Part shown: positions 21,995 to 31,819 of the stretch, one piece after another | How positions within the stretch are numbered: position 1 is the first letter of the stretch | Layout: each line of letters opens with the position of its first letter | Assembly (NCBI RefSeq): GCF_949628265.1 | Contig: NC_088787.1 | Coordinates: 26,092,501 to 26,156,500, forward strand | Origin: Cloeon dipterum | Lineage: Eukaryota > Arthropoda > Insecta > Ephemeroptera > Baetidae | Length of the DNA: 64,000 nucleotides | Reading direction: 5' to 3' | Notes under the pieces: generated by a model | The model's input: the letters and a program-made list of their open reading frames with translations, nothing else | What the model was told of the DNA's origin: nothing | The model's database searches: none | Position numbers and translations under genes: made by a program

Positions 21995-24168
21995 ATGGAA
22001 GACGACGTGGGCACTTTGAAAATTCGGCCGCTCTCGCCCGAATTGCTGGAGCACGCGATCAAAAACTTGAATGAAGACCCAAAGAGACGGGAGGCAGATG
22101 TGAAAGCGATCAGGGAATGGTTTAAAAAGCAGACGCACATCATTGCTGACCCCAGCGACCAGTTGATTGTGTCCTTCCTCAGGGGCTGCAAGTTCAGCCT
22201 GGAAAAAACGAAGAAAAAATTAGACATGTACTACACCATTAGGTCGATGGCGCCAGAATTTTTCAAAAACCGAGATTTGAACAAAGACGCAAAGCTCAGA
22301 GAAGTCATCGAAAAAACGTAAATTGAAACAATTTTCTTAAAATATTTTGCCTAACTTTATAATTAAGTTAAATCTTTATGATACTCAGGCAATAATTAAA
22401 TAAGAAATTTTGAAAGTGCGAATCAATGAATGAGAAAAATTGTATCCAGTTTTGTGTTAATTGCGTGTAGATCTTAAATATTTTCAGCATATTGGTTTAA
22501 AAAAATGATCTAAGATTCTCACCTCTTCTTTTCGTTAATTTTTCATTCTTTAAAATAGCTGAAAATTAAGGACAGAATTTCATGCTTGTAAATTTTTGTA
22601 TTTGATTGCAGCGAGTATGGCTGCGTAAAAAGATTTATTTCGTCTCTCGTTCCTTTTTAAGTTCCTGCTTATTGTTAGAAGTGAGTGCAGTTATTACCAA
22701 CAATTACTCATTAATATCATAATTCTCTGTAGCTAATACGCTGTGTTGAATCGATATTTCGCAATATGAAAATAAAATCATTAGAATAGCTGTTTTATCA
22801 AAAACTATCTATTATTAAATTTGAATGAACCAATTAATTTATACAAAGAAAATATCATTTTTATAACCCTAAAAAAGATGACACTAAATAAAATGTATAA
22901 TAATTACTTATAAATAATTAATAATTAAAATTAATGTAAGCATACATATTAAATATTAGATTTAAATTAAACTTTACTTCAAATTAGCAAAGCAAATATT
23001 TTTGTTTATTTTGAAAATGATAAATATTTTAATTAAATTTTTCTGTAATCTTTGTTTTAAGTTACATGTTTCCGATCGGCTATGACTACGAGGGACGTAA
23101 AGTGTACATGATGGTAATCGGCAAGGATGACCCAGAAGGAAAATTTAAAATGGAAGACGTAATCAGGGTAAAAAAATAATATATAAAATTTGTGAAAGAT
23201 TTAGTAGAAAAATATTTTAATACGCTTTGGCATAATTAAAAACTTTCCTGTTTTGCTAAACTTTATTTTTATATTTGCTTCAATAATTAAACTTAATTTA
23301 ACACAAAATGCTGCCACATATACGCCTTGAAGAGGGAGGGATACTGTGCCGCTGAACAGTCATTCAGTCCGGTTGGCTTTTCACGATATGACGACAGTCA
23401 AATTAATGAAGCATATTTATTTTTCTTAATCTGATTCAATTACATCAAATATGCCATTTTATAATTATACTTGACTCTTTTTTAGGGAAACTTTGTTCTG
23501 GTTGACTACATGGTGTTGCACGACGATGAGTCCATTGTTAAAGGGAGCGTTCAAATAGGCGATTTAGCAATGATGAGAATGTCCTACGTCACTCAAATGA
23601 TGCCCAGCTTCATGAAAAAAATGAACGTTTGTTTCGAGGTAAGAAATTTTAATGAACAAAAAAGCTTTATTATAATAAATTTCATATTTCAGGAGGGATA
23701 TCCATTTCGACCACAAGCAATGCACATGATCAACATGCCCTCGTTCTTTGAAAAAGTGCTAAAATTTTTCCAGTCGTTCCAGAAGGAGAAAATGACTCGC
23801 AGAGTAATAAATTTATCCACATATTGAACTATAAGCACCAATTTTATTTATTTTGTGCAGCAAACAGTCTACGGTAGTGACTGGGAGAAAATGTATGAAA
23901 CAGTTCCTAAGAAAATAATGCCCAATGAGTATGGTGGCGAGGCAGGAACAATCGATAGCCTGAGCAGTGAGCCTAAAATAAACATTGAAATTAATTATGT
24001 GACAATATTTTTTTAGAGAAATTTGCAAAGGAACTGCTCGAGTTCAACGATTGGCTTATTGCTGATGAGAAAAATGGCGTGGACGAGAAAAAGAGGATCG
24101 GAAGAGCGAAAACCAAAGAAGATTTGTTCGGCATGGAAGGCTCGTTCCGCCAACTTGAATTTGATTGA
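21995..24168 (+). CDS. CRAL-TRIO lipid-transfer protein, array copy E
   Basis: Exons 21995-22317, 23062-23167, 23486-23638, 23693-23803, 23861-23966 and 24017-24168 give 316 residues. The first intron (744 nt) and second intron (318 nt) are much longer than in A, B, D and G. The N-terminus is MEDDVGTLKIRPLSPELL. The ligand-domain core carries EGYPFRPQAMHMINMPSF, and exon 6 encodes GVDEKKRIGRAK and FRQLEFD. It is nearly identical to copy F in exons 1 and 4-6, so the two are recent duplicates. The GATA-like motifs upstream (near 21707, 21888 and 21912) are not the perfect 9-mer. Confidence 0.92.
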
Positions 24169-25321
24169 GATCACAACGACATCTGATTTCAAGAGTTTTG
24201 GCTTTTATTTTTTAGTTCTATTCAAACGATTACAAACTCAATGCAGCGCAGAGTAGAGCCACCCCGTATTTTTTTATTCATTTGTTTTTAGCTGAAATAA
24301 TATGTAGTGGTTGCGGAGCCGATCTCCTACTCATTTTTCATTTTTGGCTCAATGTATATTGTTAGTATTTATTGATAAATTTTTATTAGGCGCCTGTTTG
24401 TTAGAAATTCGTAATGCAACAGTGAGAGAATTTTTATTTTAATCAGATTTCTCCGGACTTTCGACCAATTAGGTCGCAAATCGAAGAAGAAAAGTAAAGT
24501 CTATAAAAAAATAATAAAGGATATCAGTGGGTCCCCTATCTCACAATGAATAAACCGATCAAAAGAAAAGCATTATCTCAAAACTAAATCTTTTCATATT
24601 TTGCCTCCAGACACAATGATAATAGTTTAAGTTAAATATTGGCATTATAAGGGTAATGAGAGAAATCTGCAAAAATTTGCCAGAGGAATAGAAAGTAATT
24701 TGATTCTGGCAACAATAAATGATCGCAAAGAACTTTAAATCACAGGTTTCTAAAAAAAATTAACTGCACTTGCCGCAACAGTAGTGAGCACAAATCAAAA
24801 AGAAGGATAATTATTGACACAATTATTTATTTTACAATCAGCCTAATTAGAATAAACTATTGCAATTATTTTTTCTTGCTCGATTCTTGTTTCCAGTTGC
24901 ATAATTTTTAAATTGGTATAAATGGCTTGAGTTCATGAAAACTTTTAGATCTGACATTATCGCGCAGCGAATATACTTGCTGCATAAAAATGTTCATAAC
25001 CATCTCACCTCTAGAAATTTAATGCTTTATAAAATACATTTCATACATCATACGCCTTTTCCCAGTAACCTTCGACAAGAGTTGAATTTTTATTTTTTCA
25101 TCAACTTTTGAGCGATTTTTGCAACACTCTAAATTATGTTTCACTGTGAGAAGTTGCTGGGAAAAGGCGCTACCTATAATGTCACAATATTTTACGGGTA
25201 AACACGCCCAGCGAGTAGAGGCATTATCTGGGGAGAGCATCATCGATAAGATTAACCTCTCCTCGCTACGATATACCTGCTAAAACTCTACAATAACCAA
25301 CCTCAGTTGACCGGTTTCATA

Positions 25322-27132
25322 ATGGAAGACGACGTGGGCACTTTGAAAATTCGGCCGCTCTCGCCCGAATTGCTGGAGTACGCGATCAAAAAATTGAATG
25401 AAGATCCGAAGAGGCGTGAGGCGGACGTGAAGGCGATCAGAGAATGGCTTAAAAAGCAGACGCACATCATTGCTGACCCCAGCGACCAGTTGATTGTGTC
25501 CTTTCTCAGGGGCTGCAAGTGGAGCTTAGAAAAGACAAAGGTGAAGCTGGACATGTACTACACCATGAGGACAATGGCACCAGAGCTATTCAAGAATCGA
25601 GATTTGAACAAAGATGCAAAGCTCAGAGAGATCATTGACAACACGTAAATAATCAATCGATGCTATAAAATCAACACACCATACTTTTAATTACTTATTT
25701 TTTTTTAACTTTTAGCAAAATCTAAACGATAACGACAAAATTATATAAATAAGAAGTTAATTCAGTTATTTTCCAACGATTGCTTTTAGCAGTTGATATT
25801 ACCAGCCCGTCGACTCGCAATTTTTAAAAGGCATTCCTTTCAGTGTCAAAACAATGGGAGATATTTGAACATATCGTGGCTGCTGAAATATTTCGTACAA
25901 AATAAATTCATATCTCGACAATTTACAAAATAACCTTTAAATTAATAATATTTTAATTTTATTTAAAAAACACTATTTGTTTACAAATATTTCCGTGTTT
26001 CCATTTACCAGGCACGATGCTAAAAATTGAGAAGAACTGTAACAAATTGAGTTTAGTTTAAGACCTATTAATACAATATACACATAGCTATTTCTTCCCA
26101 ACTGGCTACGATTTTGAAGGACGTAAGGTCTACATGATGGTGATTGGCAAGGATGATCCAGAGGGAAAAATTAGAATGGAGGACGTGATCAGGGTAAGAA
26201 CATAGTATAGTAAGTTAATTTAAAAGTTAATAATTTCAAAATTAAATTATATCGTTTTGTTACAAACGCCCTCAAGAGCGAATGGAAATGTATCACATTT
26301 ACCAGCTAAATATTTTTAAAAACAAAAATCCAACAATTATTTGGGAAAATTGTTAATAAATGGTGGGAAAAGTAAGAACAACATGAAATTTGTGACAAGT
26401 TAACTTTTCCAATTTTGATAATAACGATAGTAACACTTTTTTATTCACTGCCCTATAGATGAACTTTGTAATGATGGATTACATGGTCATGCATGATGAT
26501 GAAACCATCGTCAAAGGTATCGTCCAAGTTGGGGATTTGGCAATGATGAAAATGGCATACGCCACCCAAATGATGCCAAGCTTCATGAAAAAAATAAACG
26601 TTTGTTTTGAGGTGAGACAGTGTGGAAATTGCGATCAAAATAATTAAAAATATAAATCAGGAAGGATATCCGTTTCGACCGCAAGCAATGCACATGATCA
26701 ACATGCCCTCGTTCTTCGAAAAAGTCATGAAGTTTTTCCAGTCGTTCCAGAAGGAGAAAATAACCCGCAGAGTAAAATAATATCGTTTCTATTTTTCAAA
26801 CAATAAATCCTTATTTTTTTGCAGCAAGCAATATACGGGAGCAATTGGGAGAAAATGTATGAAACAGTTCCTAAGAAAATATTGCCCAATGAGTATGGTG
26901 GCGAGGCAGGAACAATCGATAGCCTGAGCAGTGAGTCAAAAATAAACAATGAAATTATTTATGTGATAATCTTTTTTCAGAGAAATTCGCCAAGGAACTG
27001 CTCGAGTTCAACGATTGGCTTATTGCTGATGAGAAAAATGGTGTAGACGAGAAAAAGAGGATCGGAAGAGCGAAAACCAAAGAAGATTTATTCGGCATGG
27101 AAGGCTCGTTCCGCCAACTTGAATTTGATTGA
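25322..27132 (+). CDS. CRAL-TRIO lipid-transfer protein, array copy F
   Basis: Exons 25322-25644, 26088-26193, 26459-26611, 26661-26771, 26825-26930 and 26981-27132 give 316 residues. This is the sister of copy E. The N-terminal 18 residues match exactly, and exons 5 and 6 differ by only a few bases outside the start of exon 5. Differences gather in exon 3 and in residues such as GCKWSLEKTKVK, where E and most copies have GCKFSLE. Introns 1 (443 nt) and 2 (265 nt) are long, as in E, and do not obviously align with them. GATAAGATT lies 77 nt upstream of the start at 25245. The ATG chosen is the first in frame. Confidence 0.92.
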
Positions 27133-27313
27133 GATCATGACATCAAGTTTTCAGCTTTTGCTTACTGTTGTTATATAACAGATAAGAAATTAAATAAAAT
27201 ATTAAGAGAAACCAAAAGTTAATGTTTCGATTCATATTAACTAAATCTTTGCACACTCGGCCTGCAGTCAAAGAGTATAAGATAATAGTATCAGGTATAA
27301 ATCATTGCCATGA

Positions 27314-27322
27314 GATAAGATA
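27314..27322 (+). promoter_or_regulatory. GATAAGATA motif upstream of CRAL-TRIO gene G
   Basis: The same 9-mer as before B and C, 71 nt before the start codon. A further ATAAGATAA lies about 35 nt upstream of it. Confidence 0.45.
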
Positions 27323-27384
27323 ATCCGAGAAGTCTGCGGAAAAACGTCCAGCAGACGAAAAAGTAGAGTTATTCGGCAACTAAA

Positions 27385-28613
27385 ATGATTGCAGACGACG
27401 TTGGAAATTTGAAAATTCGGCCTTTGACGCCGGAGCTACTGGACCATGCGATGAGGAAGCTGAACGAGGACCCCAAGCGGAGGGAGGCTGACGTGCAGGC
27501 CATTAGGGACTGGCTGAAGAAGCAGGCGCACATAGTTGGGCAGCCGGATGACCAGATGATCATCACTTTTCTCAGGGGATGCAAGTTCAGTCTTGAGAGG
27601 ACCAAGGAGAAGCTGGACATGTACTACACAATCAAGACGATGGTGCCCGAATTGTTCAAAAATCGCAACCTCAAAAATAATGAGGTGCTTCAGGAAATCC
27701 TCAAGCTTGGGTAAAATTTTCAATAAAATTAGATTATTTTTTTTAATTTTGCTCTTTTTATAAAAGATTTTTCTTCCCGGTGGGGGAAGATGACGAAGGT
27801 CGCAAAGTTTATGTGATGGTAGGCGGCAAAGACGAACCAGGAAAATACAAGGTGGAAGACGTAATGAAGGTATCATTTCTCTCTGTTCTATCATAAACTA
27901 TACATTTTATCTTTAAAAGGTAAATTTTATGATGATGGACCATATCATGATGCACGACGATGCATCAGTCATCAAAGGAACGGTGAATGTGATGGACATG
28001 GCTCAAATGAAGATGGCACATGCTACTCAGATGATGCCGAGCTTCATTAAAAAAATCACAGTTTGCTCAGAGGTGTGCGACCTCCATGAATTTATTCACT
28101 AACCCTTAACCCTAAACTTATTCCTCTAGGAAGGATATCCGTTCAGACCTCAAGGAATGAATTTCATCAATATGGCTTCATTCTTGAACACAATTTTCAA
28201 ATTGTTCCAGTCTTTCAGCAAAGAGAAAATAAACCGACGGGTAATAAAGTGATTTTATTCATAATGCATTTTGCAATCTTTTTATGTACAGACGTTTGTG
28301 CACGGCAAAGATTTGGAATCACTGTACAAAAAAGTGCCGAGAAAATCATTGCCAAAGGAGTACGGTGGAGACGCTGGCTCAGTGGACGATCTCGCAAGTA
28401 AGGAAAATTAGCGTTAGGGCTCTTCATTTTTTAATGTTAACCTTCAATTTCAAATTTCTAGAGGATTTTATTGACAAAATACTCGCTTTTAATGACTGGT
28501 TTGTGGCCGACGAAAAGAACGGTGTGGATGAGAAGAAGCGCACTGGAAAATCGAAAACCCAGCAGGATTTGTTTGGCATGGAGGGCTCATTCAGGCAACT
28601 CAATTTGGACTAG
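27385..28613 (+). CDS. CRAL-TRIO lipid-transfer protein, array copy G
   Basis: Exons 27385-27710, 27767-27869, 27920-28072, 28130-28240, 28292-28397 and 28462-28613 give 316 residues, with all introns 47-64 nt. The start is MIADDVGNLKIRPLTPELL. Exon 2 (FFFPVGEDDEGRKVYVMVGG) and exon 4 (EGYPFRPQGMNFINMASF) fit the core of the family. Exon 6 reads GVDEKKRTGKSKTQQD and FRQLNLD. Exon 1 is GC-richer than in its neighbours. An AATAAA near 28668 follows the stop. Compact introns and exons of standard length make this the cleanest example of the array plan. Confidence 0.92.
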
Positions 28614-28679
28614 CAAGCAACCGATGTTGTGGCTTACAATGTGAAAACTAAAATCTTGAGCTTGAGGAAAATAAATTTT

Positions 28680-30029
28680 ATTTGAATTCAGATTCACTAA
28701 TATTTATAATCAAAGCTCGCCTTAGAACACACAGGAAGCTGTGCCGCTGTGCACACACTTGACGCAGGTAGCATAACCATACAGGGGCTTCCCAGTTTAA
28801 AAATCTATATGAGACTAATATAAATTACGAAATTTGGCTTGAAAACATTTCTATTGCATAGCACACATTTTTATTCTGGACATTGATGAAGCTAAAAACC
28901 AATTAATTAGCCACGCAATTTACTTCCATATCAATGAAAAGGTAGATCATACTTGAATTTTTTTTAATAAAATGAAAAGAGCATCACACTCTGAGCTATT
29001 TTATTATTAACCTTAATTAAGTTGACAGTTTGTAAACATGGCAAAGAGGAAAAATATTCACCTCTTGATATTCATGACCAGTAAAAGTACTATATTGATT
29101 CCATCCCTAAGCGTTTTTTTTAATTTTTTCCTCTGTACACATGTATGTAATTAATTTCTTAAACTCAGTAAACTGTTGCGCTTTTACATGCTATCAGAGT
29201 GTGAATTAAGGCAACATACGCGAATTTATCAATCAGAGGTCACAATATAAACAGGAACAAAGGCAAATATCAACAATTAACCAGCATTCCATTCTACTTG
29301 TGCGGGAATAAGCCAGAAGGTCACGTGCGAAAAGGCCAACATGTGTGCTTCGAGTCCCATCTCACTTGTTAGCTATGGGGGAAGCCGGAAAACTGTTTCC
29401 GACAGACAACCATTGAAGAATTAATATATAACGTCGCGTGAGCGCTAATAACATTTTTCATAACATGAATTTCTAATCGAGATGCACACCAACGGACTAA
29501 ATGGTATGGACAGATGCTAAAGATTGAGCGCAACAAGGAGGCTTCACTTGGTAACAATCGTTTCATTTTGCGTCGAAATAACTTTCAATTAACTATGAGT
29601 CCGCGCGTGGCTTGTTTCTATGTATTCACCGTTGCAAAAAGCAGATTGTATGGGAGAGGGAGCTAGAACAATAATGTATGCGACTGAAGCCCAGTGAAGG
29701 GAATCACGCCATTCATATATGTCATTCTGCAAATCTTTCAGGTGACCTCCAAAACTATTAGCGTTTTTGCTGACGCGCAGGAGGTGCCATGAATATTCTT
29801 AAAACTGACTAAAAGATTTCCCCCAAAATTATCACTTCATGTGATTAAAAAATCTTGATTTTATATTTCTTATTGCACGTGTTTCTTGATTTAATATATT
29901 TTTGGAAGCACAGTAATTGGCACTTAGTGATAGATCCAGCGACGTTGAATTTAGCTTCGATGATTGCGGTCTGGCAGATAAGGAGATAACAAAAATCATT
30001 GGCTGTACAGAGTGCAAGTTCTGTTAAGA
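28680..30029. other. Intergenic gap inside the CRAL-TRIO array
   Basis: About 1.35 kb separates copies G and H, the longest gap in the array. It is AT-rich. No coding exon, degenerate CRAL-TRIO copy or repeat was recognised. GATAAGGAGATAA at 29977-29989 probably belongs to the promoter of H. Confidence 0.5.
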
Positions 30030-30036
30030 TTATATA
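30030..30036 (+). promoter_or_regulatory. TATA box candidate of CRAL-TRIO gene H
   Basis: TTATATAAG lies about 60 nt before the H start codon and about 40 nt after a double GATA motif (29977-29989). The spacing would leave a leader of about 30 nt. Confidence 0.45.
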
Positions 30037-30092
30037 AGCCAAAGTCAATATGCGACAGCTATCGAATAAAACGAAAAAGAGAGTCGGCTAGC

Positions 30093-31447
30093 ATGGCAAG
30101 CCAAGTTCAATGTCGCGAGTTGAGCCCGAAACTTCTGGAAATAGCGAAAAAAGAGCTCAATGAAGACCCAAAGCGGAGAGCCACAGATGTGCAAGCCATC
30201 AGGGACTGGCTCAAGAAGCAGCCGCACATTATTGCAAAGCCGGATGACCTGACCATCCTCACCTTCCTCAGAGGGTGCAAATTCAGTCTGGAGAGGACCA
30301 AGGAGAAGCTGGACATGTACTACACCATGCGAACAATCGTGCCGGAATTCTTCGCATCGCGTAGCGTGAAGGAAGGGGCCTTGCGCGAAATACTGTTGAA
30401 CGGGTAAATTTTAAATTTAGTGATAAGTACAAATAAAAATTACTATCATTATTCAGAGCATATCTTCCTTTGCCTATACCAGACGAAAACGGATGCAGAA
30501 TACTCCTGTCACGACCAGCGCTGGTGAACGTGGAAAAATACTCAATGGAGCTATTTTTTAAAGTAAATAATATTCCAACAAAACCAATCGTGATATTTAC
30601 AAACAACAATCAGGTTGTGTTCCTGGCCATGGACTACTTGATTAGAGAGGACGATCAGATGGTGGTGTGCGGAGTTTCTGCCATAATAGATCTTGAAAAC
30701 GTCACCCTTCCACATGGGTTGCAAATGACTCCGGCCTTAATCAAGAAGGTCATGACTTGCTCGCAGGTAAAATTCCAACACCGAGATCATCCAGGTATTA
30801 CGGCTTTTTACAGGAAGGTTTTCCGCTGCGTGAAAAGGGAGTCAATTTTCTGCATACACCGCCTATGTTTGAAACGATTTTCAATTTCTTCAAAAGTTTC
30901 AGCAAAGAAAAACTGAAGAAAAGGGTATTTCTACAATGCGATCATATTTTTATGAAAAACAATAACAATCTTAAAATAGCTTCATGTGCATGGGGATGAT
31001 GTGGAGTCGCTGCATAAAATCATACCACAGAAGTTGTTACCAGCCGAGTATGGAGGAACGGCCGGAACTATTGACGAAATCAAAAGTAAATATATTTTCA
31101 TGCGTTATAATATGCTATCATTAGTATCTCAGTCAGGGGCATTATTGGGTTTTTTGGTCGAAAAATAGTCAATGCTTCAGTTCATCTCCCAAATTCCAAT
31201 GTTTTTTTACCCTCATCGTTAGTTAAATTAATAAAGAGGAAAAATTATCGCATTTGTTATTTGTTTCAAGGCTAATATTATTAAATCTGAATTTTCAGAT
31301 GATTTTATAAAACGTTTAGAAGAACGTGAAGCGTGGTTTTTGGAGGAAACTGGAGGAGTTGACGAGAAAAAGAGACCAGGAAAGCCAAAAACGCATCAGG
31401 AGCTGTTTGGCTTGGAGGGTTCCTTCAGGCAGCTTAGCGTGGACTGA
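30093..31447 (+). CDS. CRAL-TRIO lipid-transfer protein, array copy H (most divergent)
   Basis: Exons 30093-30403, 30457-30562, 30614-30766, 30814-30924, 30980-31085 and 31299-31447 give 311 residues. The N-terminus is different and shorter (MASQVQCRELSPKLLEIAKK); from NEDPKRRATDVQAIRDWLKK on it rejoins the family. Exon 2 lacks the usual GRKVYMM strand and GG(K)DDP loop and reads NGCRILLSRPALVNVEKYSM. Exon 6 has EEREAWFLEETGGVDEKKR and then the normal KPK linker and GSFRQLSVD tail. This suggests the oldest branch, or one with a different ligand. Frame and splice sites are intact, so it looks functional. AATAAA at 31474-31479 ends the transcript, convergent with the TTC28-like gene. Confidence 0.9.
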
Positions 31448-31676
31448 TTGTATTTTAATCTGTGCTTGAATTTAATAAATAAAAGCTAAAATTTAACGTC
31501 ACTCGCTCGTTTTTATGGAATAAAATGATTCACAATTTCATATAATGGCGAGAAAGGCGCAATATCGCAAATTAAGTCCGTATCATATGGTGACCGCGCA
31601 ATAATTTCAAGCAGCTCAATACAATGTAACTGTAGAGATCAAAGGTTTTTATTTAAAACATGCGCATTCTGTTCGT

Positions 31677-31699
31677 TTTATTATTTTGCATGATTTATT
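31677..31699 (-). promoter_or_regulatory. Polyadenylation signals of the TTC28-like gene
   Basis: On the minus strand AATAAA occurs at 31699-31694 and ATTATTAAA/AATAAA-type sequence at 31682-31677, about 120-140 nt after the predicted stop at 31822-31820. The first hexamer overlaps a TAA that would end the protein if the last intron were kept. Confidence 0.55.
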
Positions 31700-31819
31700 G
31701 CTCATCTCTCATACAAGATCTATACAAAGTAATTTTTCTGTCCATAAAGGCAGAGAGAAGCAATTCCAATTCTTCCGATATATCACATTTCATGGGATAG
31801 GATTTTCTTTCAACTCCTT

